From assembly GCA_945643635.1 (NCBI GenBank), contig CALZFC010000033.1, positions 2,287,001 to 2,351,000 of the forward strand: a stretch of DNA of 64,000 nucleotides. The letters are read 5' to 3'. Origin of the DNA: Allodiplogaster sudhausi (Eukaryota; Nematoda; Chromadorea; Rhabditida; Diplogasteridae). The notes under the pieces were generated by a model, which was not told the origin of the DNA, did no database searches, and saw only the letters and a list, made by a program, of their open reading frames with translations. Both the position numbers and the translations under genes were made by a program. Below are positions 53,191 through 64,000 of this stretch, piece by piece; position 1 is the stretch's first letter, and each line of letters opens with the position of its first letter.

Positions 53191-55214
53191 GAAGCAGAGT
53201 CGTGTCGATCGACCGTGCAAGTTCTACATTGTCCCACTGAAGGATTCGATAGAAGCGGCCTTTCGGAACGTGGAATTTCAACAGGTTTATCGCTATTTTG
53301 TGTTACATTGAAGTATATAGAATCTGTATGCTTTTCAGGTGTTAGAAATGGAGCCATTCGGAAGGGGGAATTTCCTGTCTCCACTGGACGGGCAACGGTT
53401 TCGTGACGCTACCTCCAGAACGAAGAAACCACTACTTCCGATTGTGGTATACCTCGATGACGTTTGCCCTGGAAGTGGTCTACGAAAGGCGTCGTCTATC
53501 CACTCTCAAACCATGATGTTCTTCACTTTTTCCGGACTGAGACGGCATGCTTCGTGTCTACATAAATGGAAGTAAGTGTCAAAATGCTAAAATAAAAAAA
53601 GCAGTTCTTCAAGTAAATGCTTTAGGTTTCTCTACGCGACATCGTACGGGTCTGATCACAAGGCTTATGGCTACAAGCCTCTTCTAGAAAGCTTCAAGGT
53701 GCCGTAATATATTTGAAGTAAAATTTTTAAAAAAGCGTAAAAGTTGTAAATAAAGATCAACAATTAGTTTAACTTCTTAGGTAGAGTTGAACGTACTCTA
53801 CGAAAACGGAATCATGGTGTCGTGGAGAGGGCGAAGCGTTGTCGTCTACCCTTGGCTGCACTCGGTTCTTGGTGATAACCTGGCACTAAACCAAGTCCGC
53901 CAGATGCAGACGTGCTTTTCCGGAGGTTTCCCTTGCCGTCACTGCTTGACCAACTACCGCGACTTTGGAGCCGTTCACCTAGAGAAGGACTGCCAATTAC
54001 GGACTTTGGCGTGGTCGGTTCCTTTGTCGTTGATCGGAGATAGGATGAATTTAAGCGATAACTTAAGGTATCAAGCGAACGGCCCTCCTGCTTTTGGCGT
54101 GATGGGGGATTCGCCACTCAACGGCATTACGGGATACCACGTGTCGGAGGATGCCTACTGTGATATCGCCCACGACTTGTACGAGGGCGAGAGCTGCCGT
54201 CTTCTAGGAGTGGTCATTCGGGCCATCATTCGGAATGGACTTCCGCTCAAGGATATCAACGATAAGTTATGTGCCTTTGCTACTGGGCGAGTCGACAGCA
54301 GCTGCACAATCAACCCAATCCCGGCCGATGTTTCGCAAGGTGACCCTGTGTCCGGGCAAAAGGCAGCCGACACAGCATTTCTCATTCGGCTCGTCCCATT
54401 TCTCTTCCCGTTGGACGTAATGGTTGCGGAACCTGAGATCCGGCTTCTGTTCCAGCGCTTTTCCGAGTTGAGTCGCCTTCTCTGCTCATTCGAGTTGACA
54501 TCTGGCGACATTGATTTGGTACGTTCTACGGCCGAGGAATACGTGTCTCTTGCTTGGCGAGTTGTCCCTCTGGACATTCCGCCCTCTCGCGCAGCTGCAG
54601 CCCATTCGTCCAGGCCCATCTACAAGACGCACGCGTTGCTGCACTATGCAGCTGCGATTCGTTCTCTAGGGCCAGTTGGACAACTGAGTACTCTGCAATT
54701 CGAGCAACTGAATGCGTACGTCAAGCGACGGTCCTACATTACAAGGAACTTCACGTGTCTGCCGTGCACGTTCGCAACTCACATCCAGCGCACTCTTTGG
54801 GCACTACGTCTTCAGAAGGAGGTGGAATTCGTTCCCGGAAAAGGAATCGAGCAACATCAAGTGTCAGCGCTCGCACGGGCAGTTCTGAAGGAACGACGGG
54901 TGAAGTGCACTCTCCTACTCCAGCATCACGGGACACTCTACAAGTCGGGAGACATCGTTTTGCTGAACAAGAGTAGCAGCTTTGTTCCTGCCCAGATCGA
55001 TTGCTTCGCATTCACGGAACAAACATGGAAGATCGTTGCAAAGATCGGACATCCCGCTCGATTTGATGACAGCAGACAATGTTGCTTCTTCACCGCATCT
55101 GGAGCGATCACAACTGTCTTTTTCAAGGAACTTTTTGATCCACTGCCTCTTGACGGCTACCCCGAGGGAAATGAGACCGCTTTCATGCCAAGACACGCCC
55201 TCTGCCACTGCTAG
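53191..55214 (+). CDS. Transposase of Tnp2/CACTA-like (CMC-type) lineage, N-terminus missing
   Basis: Exons: up to 53284, 53339-53571, 53626-53698, 53781-55214, all joining in phase. The first visible exon (FYIVPLKDSIEAAFRNV) has no ATG and meets an in-frame stop upstream, so the N-terminus is lost. Key features are LPIVVYLDDVCPGSG (acidic catalytic region of the family), a CRHC finger-like motif (GGFPCRHCLTNY), and AYCDIAHDLYEGESCRLLG, which corresponds to the DxMHDLLEG motif. Further on come THALLHYAAAIRSLGPVG and LQFEQLNAYVKR, matching the H-x-LHY...FGP...E..H/N..K region. The 478-codon last exon is uninterrupted. Family assignment is from remembered motifs; Mirage/Chapaev-type relatives are possible. 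Confidence 0.72.
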
Positions 55215-55239
55215 AATATTTTCGTTATTTTCTCTTAGC

Positions 55240-55245
55240 AATAAA
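55240..55245 (+). terminator. Poly(A) signal AATAAA of the transposase gene
   Basis: AATAAA 26 bases after the transposase stop, 120 bases before the next gene's ATG. Confidence 0.6.
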
Positions 55246-55365
55246 CAAATACTTTGATCTGAAGATCAATATTTCAATTTATCCCGTTATTTACGACGGC
55301 TCACGAATATGTGATCATTTGCATGATTTATTTCCTAGTTAGTGTGATCTTTAGCGTTAGACCCA

Positions 55366-58352
55366 ATGCGTCTAACCATTCTGTTGGAAGCGGGTGCTCC
55401 TGAGCCCGAGTGTTTGGGCGAAGAGGACTGCTACTTCGAGACCATTGCACAAGTCAAGCAATATGTGAGTACACGGACTGGCTCCCCTCTGACAAATGTC
55501 AGGCTGCAGCTCAACACTCCTCAGCGTATGATAGACGTTCACCCCTCTCAAGTTGTTGCGGCGCCACACGCACATTACATAGCAACAGGAAGCTTACTCG
55601 AGGTTTACCGATTGCCTATCTCTCTAAATGAGTATATTTTTACGTGGATCACTTCTCAGAGTCCGGCAACTTCGACTACGATGAACAGCCAGGAGCTATC
55701 CCTCTCGATTTCTTCCACATTCCTGGCAAAAAATGAGTCCCTTTCGCCAACCAATCCGACTGCGCTCTCGTGGGAGAAAAACGCAGTTTTTCCTGATGAT
55801 ACTCGAGCGGAGCAAGGTTATACTAAAATGAATGCTCATATCTTAGATTCATGAATTTTCAGTTGATGTTGAAGATGCTAACCCTTGTGAGAGAGAAGTC
55901 GACAAAGATCGCGATCTTGAAGAGCTTGGAGGTAAATCATACTCAGATTGTAAGCGCAGCTAGTAATTCATTTAATTTACTTAGCGATTTCTCATCCCTC
56001 GACACCTCAAGTTCGCTCGGAGTCACCGTTGGTCAGAACTCCCTCGGCAGTTCCAGATCGGACGATGTACACAGGCAGGCCTTTAAATTTCTGTTTAGTA
56101 AACTGCACTTTTGTCTGTTGTATCCTTTAGTATGCAAGCAAAACTCGGCGCAAGCAGATTTCTAATTAATTTTCCTTTTAAACAAGTAAACGTATGCGTT
56201 TAAGACCCCTTCTACCATCGTCTGAACCAGCGCCTTTTGAAATGCAGCTTTGAGAAGTTATTGGTTGGCAAGCAAGGAGCTCCATTCCTCAAGAGGCTAC
56301 AAGATGACCCGTCGTATGACATTTCGGACGACAGGGTTGGCCGCTGCCTGCTTACGAGAAGGATCGCCGACTTTCTGCTGACATACGCTGACACGCTAGT
56401 TTTCAACTCTTGAACAACTGATATTTTACCGCACTTTTTTAGCAGAGAAAAACCATCCCCGAAAGAGACGCGGAGCTTCGTTACGCATCTATTCGCAGGA
56501 TACCCCAACTGTTCTATAGTTAGCAACCTTTTTTTCTACACAACAGTTTTTAACTGAATGAAGATCATTATGAAATTTGAAAGACTCGATAACGCATTGC
56601 TAGTTACCTGAATTTTCTCTGATGTAACTACAGAAAGCATTTCAGGATGCCTTCATCGACAGCCACAAGGGACTTGTCGAATGCCGCGTTAGGCGGGTCA
56701 GATCTCTTCTTGGAAAAAGAAGCTTGCTATCACAGCCCATCAGAGAGTACAAGAAGAAAGCAGGCAGCCGAGAGTGGCTTGCTTCTTCGGATAACGAGGA
56801 GGAGAGAGAAACTGACGATCATTTAAATGTCAGTTAAAGCTCTACAAGATACTGTTATATTTTGAAAATTAAAGGCATTACAAAACCTTTTGTTTAAGCG
56901 AATTAACAACTTGATACACGGCTCTGTCGAGCACCTCGAACTCCTTAAGCAGAAGAGGTTTTTGTCTCTCGAGTCTTTAAAGTTATACAGATATTTCATT
57001 TTGTCATATATAAGAGAGTCTTTAGATTAAAATGTAAAATTCTACTACTAGTAGCAGCTCTCTCACAAATGGCGATATATAATTTTTTTTAGAAACTGTC
57101 GTATACGCTTTTGCCAGAACAATCCTCCGCGAGCAACAATGACACGTTACTCCTTCTACGCGCAGTCCCGTTACGTATGTGATTTTTTATTTGTCGGATT
57201 TTGTTTTACATTTAAATAATTTGTCTATACTTACATGAGTTATTTCTTGCTCTATGGCTTGAGTTTAGAACAAAATTTTTGGAATTCACATTAGACAAAT
57301 ATACTTTTGAATTTGCTTGCAGATTGTCGATGACTTCATCGCGTCAAAGTGCGCTTCCGCGGGAGACTTTCCACGGAGATTGCAAGAGAAGATTGCGCCG
57401 GCAATGTCTCAGCGTGCCCTGCGCGTAATATCCGAAGCGAAGAGAAGATCTCTTGTTGAAGCGAACGCCTTCCCGCCTGGAACAAATGGTTCGGTATTCT
57501 CAACCTTATAAAGTTTTGAGTTATCGAAAAAAATGCATCCATGTGTACTAAGTATTTATCTTTGTAACCCAGGTTCAATTGTATTTCCAAACTATTCATC
57601 GAACTGTTAAAAAGAGAATAATTGTATGCCTCAGATTTCGCTACATTCGAGTTCTTACTCAACATGCTGGCACTGTTCGAGCATACAGACAAAAAGAAGA
57701 AGCCATCTCGTGTCAAGTTCGTCTACAATCGCTTCCTGGTCCGTTATTTATTACAATTCAAATTCCCAATCAATATCTACCTATTGCTTATAAGTTAAGT
57801 GACATTAGTTTCCTGTTGCCTTTTTCTTATCTTGTGAGTGAAAAGGAGCGAGAAAGAGAGACGATACAGCGAGAGGAGTGTAAACTATGCTGCTTAGGCA
57901 CATCATTCTGCGTCGTCGGCTCTTGATCAACTCAAGAATGAGGGCATCCGGCAGCCGGTGATAGTCGCATACGGTGATGTCTCTGCCAAGTTCATCATCG
58001 CTCTTGAGGGAGTCGATGTAACCGTCAGTCATGTTTTGTTTAAAAAAAAAGTTGAAATGTAATTTTAACAAATTAAAAAAATTTAATTTTAACAAATTAA
58101 AAAAAATTCTTATACTCATAGCTTTTTTATTTATTTTTTACCTGCTTTATAATACGCATGCTGCAGGTTTCTGGAGACCTTGCCCATGCGCTTCTCTCCT
58201 ACCTCGCTTGCTTCTGGTTGTTCGACCTCGAGTACCCACACGAAGTGAAACAAGAGCTGTCCCTTCTTGCGAATCTGCTCGGCATTCCGGAGCCCATGTC
58301 AAGAGATGCAGGGCTCATCTACCGCAAGTTGGAGGCCATTATGGCCGAATAG
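55366..58352 (+). CDS. Second gene of the DNA transposon (SAMD3-like accessory protein)
   Basis: ATG at 55366. Exons read: 55366-55602, 55660-55816, 55863-55931, 55985-56066, 56248-56398, about 56443-56518, 56634-56828, then pieces near 56878-56960, 57092-57175, 57323-57489, 57640-57725, 57920-58017 and 58167-58352. Phases agree for exons 1-5 and at the end; the 56398/56443 junction does not keep frame in my reading, so the copy may be damaged or an exon is misplaced. Visible blocks are an N-terminal beta-rich start (LTILLEAGAPEPECLGEEDC), a central basic block (FEKLLVGKQGAPFLKRLQDD), and a C-terminus with CFWLFDLEYPHEVKQELSLL. The last resembles the conserved ending of SAMD3-like proteins often found with such transposases. 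Function unknown. Confidence 0.55.
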
Positions 58353-58886
58353 AGGCCAGTCTGATCTCATTAGATCACATTTTTTTGTTGACTCTTACAT
58401 CTGAAAATTTTCTTTTACTTGAGTTTATTTCACTTGAGAACATTCTTTCATCTTAGTAAAAGATTGTTTCATTTTTTAACTTGCTTTCATGCTATACGTT
58501 TCTTTCATTTTAGAACTATCGAATTTTTATTTCCAAGATTCATTCAGAAAGTAACTGGTAACATAGACATATCCTTCTAAGAAAAACAGTCTTTACAGAA
58601 TGTATTAATTCTTGTCGTTTTATGACCAGTAACTCAATTTTATCATGATTAAGTAGCCCAAATTCATTTAACTCGGCGCGGTTATCTTGTAAGTGTGTTA
58701 GTTGTTACTGTTTCCTTGTGAATGTGTTGAGTTGTTACTGTAATCTTTTGAAGGTCTCACTAACTTAATGAATAATTCTTCTTGTTATTAAATGCCAGTG
58801 GCATGCATAATAGTAAATGAATCACTAATTCGAAGAATGGATGAAGGGGGAGGGAGAGCAAAAGGGGCGGAGCTAACGGTGGGAGC
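58353..58886. other. AT-rich 3' flank of transposon gene 2
   Basis: No frame. Part of the element between the last stop and the subterminal repeat array. Confidence 0.5.
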
Positions 58887-59115
58887 ATGTCACAATTTAT
58901 GTGCTGCCGCCTAATTGTGACATGCAATGTCACATTTTTGCTGGGATACGCTGCCCTCCACCGCTCGAAAATTGTGACATGGCGCGTCACATTTCTGTTT
59001 CACTGGAGGTCACAATTTTTTGGAACATAAATTGTGACATGGGGTGGAACACATATGTACCGAAGTAAAATCGGTACATTATTGTGACATCAAATTGTGA
59101 CATCCCGTGTCACAT
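58887..59115. repeat. Subterminal array of ATTGTGACAT-type repeats
   Basis: About ten copies of TGTGAC within 230 bases in both orientations. Exact ATTGTGACAT at 58914, 58971, 59031, 59081 and 59094; the reverse ATGTCACAAT at 58887; variants near 58927, 58984, 59009 and 59108. CACTA-type elements carry such arrays as transposase binding sites. A (GA)n tract follows at 59152-59224. Confidence 0.75.
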
Positions 59116-59185
59116 CGTTTTCTGTGTGAACGGGTGAAACGTATTATCACGAGAGAGAGAGAGAGATAGCGAGAGAGAGAGAGAC

Positions 59186-59226
<41 letters not shown>

Positions 59227-59436
59227 GCAAGAGAGCGAACTGAAACAAAAAATTGTTACCACAGGATTAGCACGTCGTCAAGGTTGTATATGAATGACTA
59301 ATATATGTAGATGAATCGAGAGGACCGATTATCTATCGGAACTGGGCAAAGAGAGGTAAAAAGGAAGTAGTATATTAAGAGAGGAGGGAAATTGTGAGTG
59401 GAAAGAGGGAAATAGAACGAGTATGGGGACAGCACT

Positions 59437-59755
59437 TCAATAGAATGGCTTGAACATGAATTGCACGCATTTTGCGCCGTCGGGAAAGACGATGGGCGCC
59501 TGAAAGAAGCTGGTTGAATACATAAAACAAGAAATGGATCAATAGTAATTAAGTCTGAAATGAGAAAATGGATTAGACACAAAACGTTCTGAGAAGAATG
59601 CTGACCTCAATGCCGAACTCTTCTCTGTAGTTGTTCGGGTCGCCCTCCACGACAAGCTCGAAGCCGGCGCGGCGGTGCAGCACTTGATTCGCGTGCGAGG
59701 TCGCCTGCACGAGGAAACCGTCGAAGCCGGCAGTCTGGAGAATGAAGGGAGAAAA

Positions 59756-59792
<37 letters not shown>

Positions 59793-62270
59793 TGGAGATA
59801 AAGAGAAAGAGCGAGAAAGTAGAGAGACAAGGAACGAGAGAAAGATAGAGGGGAAGAGAGTTAGAAACAAAGCAGGAAATTGCTGAGAAGGCTGCCAAGT
59901 ACCATAGAAGGATGCGGCCGTCATCTACTGAAGTGGAAAGTACTTTCTTCTAACCTTGAGTTCCTCGGGCCTCAGTCCCAACTCGCTGATGTAGGCGTAG
60001 AGGCCACGGCGGCGATGCTTGGAGGTGACGAAGGAGATCTCCAGCACGAGCATCTTCCTCACCTCTGGCTTGGCCAGGAAGAACGCCTCTCGTAAGTCCT
60101 CGTGCACTTTGCCTCAAAAGGCATGGATCTATCGGCTTCTTCTCTAGGAGAGCACTGAGAAGAGTCATGCCCCTATGAATGTTATGTTACATATGAATGA
60201 GTGCTATTTGATTCTCTTTGATTCTCCACTCTCACTCTGCATAGTTGCAGGCTAGCTGACAGAGAAGCTGCTAGACATAGCTGTTATGAAGTGCCGCCAA
60301 AGGGTCTCACCGAAAAGCTGCGCAGTCGGCACTTTCTTACGCTGCAAGTCGGAACAAGGCGGTAGGCCATTCTTCTCTCGCTGCCACGCGGTGACCAGAC
60401 GGATGGCTGCGACCTATGACCAGCGAGAAAGAGAGAAAGAGAGAGAGAGAGAGAGTGAGAAGGAGAGAGAAAGAGGGGCGGGAGAGAATGCGATTACAGA
60501 AGTTTTTCCCCCTATTTCTCCCTCTCTGCCTCTCACTCAAGTCATCCCTCTCTATAGCTGTATTTCTCCCTGCCTAGTCTCTATTTTGTCACTTATTTCT
60601 TGATCAAGGGAAGAAGTTTTCACTCTTCTGATTGAAAGATAAAGACTCATTTCCTCTCTCTCTGATGGTGGGAAAAGAAAGTGAACCGTTCACGAGAAAG
60701 TCACGGGAATACCGTATGCCATCCTCTCATTTGTAATTCAATCTCACTCTCAGTCATACGCTGTCAGCTCGTCGTATGTAGCAGTTCATACGGTAACTCT
60801 CTTTTATTATTATTATCTGTTCATTCATAGAAGCAAGCTATTTTTCATTTGGCTTCTTCTCTAGGAGAGCACTGAGAAGAGTCATGCCCCTATGAATGTT
60901 ATGTTACATATGAATGAGTGCTATTTGATTCTCTTTGATTCTCCACTATCACTCTGCATAGTTGCAGGCTAGCTGACAGAGAAGCTGCTAGACATAGCTG
61001 TTATGAAGTGCCGCCAAAGGGTCTCACCGAAAAGCTGCGCAGTCGGCACTTTCTTACGCTGCAAGTCGGAACAAGGCGGTAGGCCATTCTTCTCTCGCTG
61101 CCACGCGGTGACCAGACGGATGGCTGCGACCTATGACCAGCGAGAAAGAGAGAGAGAGAGAGAGTGAGAAGGAGAGAGAAAGAGGGGCGGGAGAGAATGC
61201 GATTACAGAAGTTTTTCTCCCTATTTCTCCCTCTCTGCCTCTCACTCAAGTCATCCCTCTCTATAGCTGTATTTCTCCCTGCCTAGTCTCTATTTTGTCA
61301 CTTATTTCTTGATCAAGGGAAGAAGTTTTCACTCTTCTGATTGAAAGATAAAGACTCATTTCCTCTTTCTCTGATGGTGGGAAAAGAAAGTGAACCGTTC
61401 ACGAGAAAGTCACGGGAATACCGTATGCCATCCTCTCATTTGTAATTCAATCTCACTCTCAGTCATACGCTGTCAGCTCGTCGTATGTAGCAGTTCATAC
61501 GGTAACTCTCTTTTATTATTATTATCTGTTCATTCATAGAAGCAAGCTATTTTTCATTTGGCTTCCTGATGTCTGTGTCTCGTTGGGTCTCATCACCACA
61601 TCATACATACATCTTTGTCTTATGCGAGACTGACTTTGCCCGTGGCCTTGTCGATAGCCACATAAGAGAAAGGCAACGCGAGCGACTCGGCTGTCTTCTT
61701 GCGGTAGATGTCGCCCGAGTTGTCTGCCGTGAAGCCGAGGGCCTGGCAATTCGGGCATAAAAGAAAGTAGCAAAATAGAATGGAATCCAAACGCTGACGA
61801 CGCAGTGCGGCGAGGTCGTCACGAATTCGCCGAGCAGCTGCTCCACGATCGACTCGGCATCCGAGGGCTCGGCCAGGCGGATCACGAAGTCATTCAAGGC
61901 ACTGATCTCTAGGAACAAAGATGGAGAGAGAGAGAGGAAGGAAGAGAGATAGGGATGGAGAGAGGGAAAGTTGGAGAGTGAAGATATAGAACAAATGGGA
62001 GTTAGTCGAAAATTAACTTCCGATGGCTGGTGTATTCCAAGCAATCGATATATTCTTACAAACAAAATTACCTACATACGCTCGCCGTTTCAGCTTGGAA
62101 ACTTGCGTCTCCATAATGAACTTGAAATCTTGCCACAAATGAAGATGTTTGCTGACCGGTCTGGAGATGGGAGTGGAGAGGGGCAGCGACCACGTCACTC
62201 GGCATTCTTGCTGGACGAGTCTCTTTCTTCTGCTCATGGCTAACTCCTGCCAGCTTTTATAGGCAAACAT
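59437..62270 (-). CDS. GNAT-family N-acetyltransferase (arylalkylamine-type)
   Basis: Exons: 62270-62072, 61908-61802, 61742-61635, one copy of the duplicated exon (61130-61028 or 60413-60311), 60112-59955, 59734-59606, 59499-59437; about 288 aa in phase. The fold is visible as NDFVIRLAEPSDAESIVEQL (start of GNAT), SYVAIDKATGK, then the acetyl-CoA binding motif region LEISFVTSKHRRRGLYAYI (R-R-R-G-L), FLVQATSHANQVLHRRAGFE, and the usual ending GAPIVFPDGAKC-type (APIVFPDGAKCVQFMFKPFY). Likely acetylates a small amine in the cytosol; the substrate is unknown. ATG at 62270 follows TTGATTCAG, a candidate trans-splice acceptor; ATG at 62237 is a possible alternative start. The fourth exon exists in two identical copies. 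Confidence 0.85.
60134..61559. repeat. 0.7 kb direct tandem duplication carrying GNAT exon 4
   Basis: Unit 1 is 60134-60850 and unit 2 is 60851-61559, about 99% identical by eye. Differences include the (GA)n length and single bases near 60502/61217, 60230/60954 and 60660/61366. Each unit contains the complete exon 4 with its splice sites. Confidence 0.92.
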
Positions 62271-63176
62271 CACTGAATCAACACTATTAATATAACTGCT
62301 TCCATGTTTTTAAAACTCTCTATTCTCCGCTTTTCCCCTCTCTCTCTCTCGTTAATGTGAGGGTCGAGCTCACCACATTCTAACAAATCTTTGAATTTTT
62401 TTTTTCGAACCGGGATTCGAACTCTAGATCTACAAAGAGTAACGCAATCATGTTACGCACTGCTGCATGGGAAAGGCCTAGCTGATCTTTGGTAGAGATG
62501 TCTTTTTCAGGGGGTTAGGAGAAGAGGTGTTAAGCATCTTTTTTTTTCTCTCTGCTTGTGCTATTTGGTAGTTGGTGTGATTAGTTTGGTCGGCTGGGCG
62601 AGAAAGGAGTTATGCACCGGACAGACGAACGGCGACTTCTTTTTCTCTGCCATGTTCTGTTTCGTTGGTGACGAGCCAAAGCAGTTTTTTCTCATCACAA
62701 CCTGCGTCTCCGTCTTCGCGTTGTCTCTCCCATTTTCGCGCTTGTTCACAACCACTTCAGAAGTTTGAAACAGGTGCCATCGGTTCATTTCTCACAAATC
62801 TATTGCCAACGAATTAGAGAAAAAAAATTGTATGCGGTAATTTCTCGACCGCAACTCGAGGAAATACTCAGAAAACTTTTATATATTCTTATTATATTTT
62901 TCTGAAAGCTCGATCCAAGACTACTAACAACTGGAGCTGTGTAATGCAAGCCGTCTTTTCCGTATCAATGACATACAGCCATATCAGTGTCATTTTTTCA
63001 CAACTTCAGTGTTTTAAACTGATTTCCAAGTTGATGTAGCCGATTGATCATAACAGGGGCAGGACACTGTCTGGTGATCATTCACCAACTTGAAGAACAG
63101 ACATTAGAACAGATCGACAGATAGTGCACACTGCTTCTTAATCACTCAACACCTCTTCGCATCAAGTTTACCGCGG

Positions 63177-63214
<38 letters not shown>

Positions 63215-64000
63215 GCAAAAGAGAGAGAGAGAGGGTGAGAAGGAGAGAGGGAGAGAGGAGAGAGTGAGAGAGGAAGTGAGGCTGGATGAAGAGATAAAGA
63301 AACAGAGGTTCAAAGAAATAGCTATGAGAGAACTTCTGTTTTGATGAAATAACTTTCAGAAACATATGTAAGTGTATTTCGTCTATAAATCAAATATTGT
63401 GTTGACATTGAGCATGAATTATATTAACGTTATTTAAAAAAAAATTACCTTCTATCAATTGAGGTGAGAATATTCTGCTCTCATTCCACCATGTTGCCCG
63501 GTCTCTAGATGGTCGGCTCTCCGTTCGCTCTGCTGCCTCTTTCCTCCTTTCCCTCGCTCCCGCGCAATGCAAGTCCAATCTTGTGTCCAGTCTGTAACAT
63601 TGTTCATATCTAATAATATTGATCGGCTATCAAATCACTCCATGTTGGTCGATAAAACTACATAATTACAAAATAACTGTCCATTGAAGCGAATCGCCGA
63701 ACTTGGTATGTGGAAGCCATGTGGAAGACGTCCTTCATTCATGACAAAGCTTGCGATTTTCTCACAATCAGAGTTAGGATAATGTAAAGTATGGAGGCCA
63801 CGGTTTTTTTTCTCAGAATAAAAGAAGTAAGTAAGATTGAAGCGAATAAAATATAGCTAGTGATTATGATGGCAGTCGGACTTTTTTTTTCAACGCGGTC
63901 GCCGTCCTCATTCAAGGAAGAAATGACGAGAAGGCCGAGTCGGGGCCGAAGAAGATCGAGCCTTTTCTACAATATGTGTTTACTGGGGGGAACATCTGAG
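62271..64000. other. Region upstream of the GNAT gene; tRNA-like remnant, (GA)n, one exon-like piece
   Basis: Minus strand 62475-62405 reads GCAGCAGTGCGTAAC then AGAGTTCGAATCCCGG, a degenerate tRNA-derived sequence. A (GA)n tract is at 63178-63280. At about 63970-63922 (minus) a short block after TATTGTAG reads GSIFFGPDSAFSSFLP then stop, with C/G-ending codons; it may be the last exon of a gene beyond the window. Nothing else recognised. Confidence 0.35.

Larger units (their letters stand above)
53160..59120 (+). mobile_element. Two-gene DNA transposon (Tnp2/CACTA-like), 5' truncated
   Basis: Contains a spliced transposase gene, a second spliced gene, and a 3' array of ATTGTGACAT-type repeats (58887-59115). 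The left end has no matching repeats, and the transposase lacks its N-terminal part and start codon, so the element has lost its left end. The limits are estimates. Confidence 0.7.

Noticed and set aside
62044..62217. Alternative start of the GNAT gene at ATG within exon 1 (MPSDVVAAPL frame)
   Set aside because: That frame leaves phase 2 at the donor and does not join the GNAT domain; the MSRRKR frame does.
62245..62252. TATAAAAG as a TATA box for the GNAT gene
   Set aside because: It lies within the probable coding start or only about ten bases from the alternative ATG, too close for a TATA element.
62405..62475. A functional tRNA gene on the minus strand
   Set aside because: GTTCGAATCCCGG is a good B box, but the 5' side of the T stem and the acceptor stem do not match.

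Overview
The window looks like a nematode nuclear genome. Genes are split into many short exons (about 20-390 codons) by mostly short GT-AG introns, with some GC-AG introns. Several start codons sit just downstream of a pyrimidine-AG acceptor, as expected for spliced-leader trans-splicing. The gene set also fits: a V-ATPase a subunit with the two mutually exclusive exon sets known from C. elegans unc-32, a thioredoxin reductase ending in GCCG, and a secreted Thr-rich protein with C6-like Cys domains. The species is not identifiable from sequence alone. More than 30 (CT)n/(GA)n tracts create most of the spurious open frames. All exon models here come from reading splice sites and reading-frame phase by hand; there is no transcript evidence.

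Layout. 1-2.9 kb: 3' part of a non-LTR retrotransposon (+). 2.8-9.3 kb: two secreted-protein genes (-), a small Cys-rich protein and a mucin-like protein with two C6-like domains; an intron of the latter holds a 1.9 kb foldback transposon. 10.7-11.5 kb: Ly6-like GPI-anchor candidate (+). 12.3-14.0 kb: thiamine pyrophosphokinase (-), complete. 16.7-26.5 kb: V-ATPase a subunit (-), complete, with a three-way and a two-way set of alternative exons. 27.8-32.1 kb: mitochondrial-type thioredoxin reductase (+), complete. 34.3-40.3 kb: matrix metalloproteinase (-) with a second foldback transposon in an intron. 40-50 kb: repeat-rich, with scattered exon-like pieces I could not assemble. 50.1-53.1 kb: unrecognised Ser/Ala/Gly-rich protein (-). 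53.2-59.1 kb: a 5'-truncated two-gene DNA transposon (+) with an array of ATTGTGACAT-type repeats at its 3' side. 59.4-62.3 kb: GNAT acetyltransferase (-) in which a 0.7 kb tandem duplication copies one coding exon. 62.3-64 kb: repeats, a tRNA-like remnant and one exon-like piece.

The host genes are unrelated housekeeping, extracellular and membrane genes with no operon-like spacing. The most notable features are the V-ATPase splicing architecture, the pair of TA-flanked foldback elements that share termini and a tRNA-like module, the two-gene DNA transposon, the several GC-AG introns, and the exon-copying duplication.
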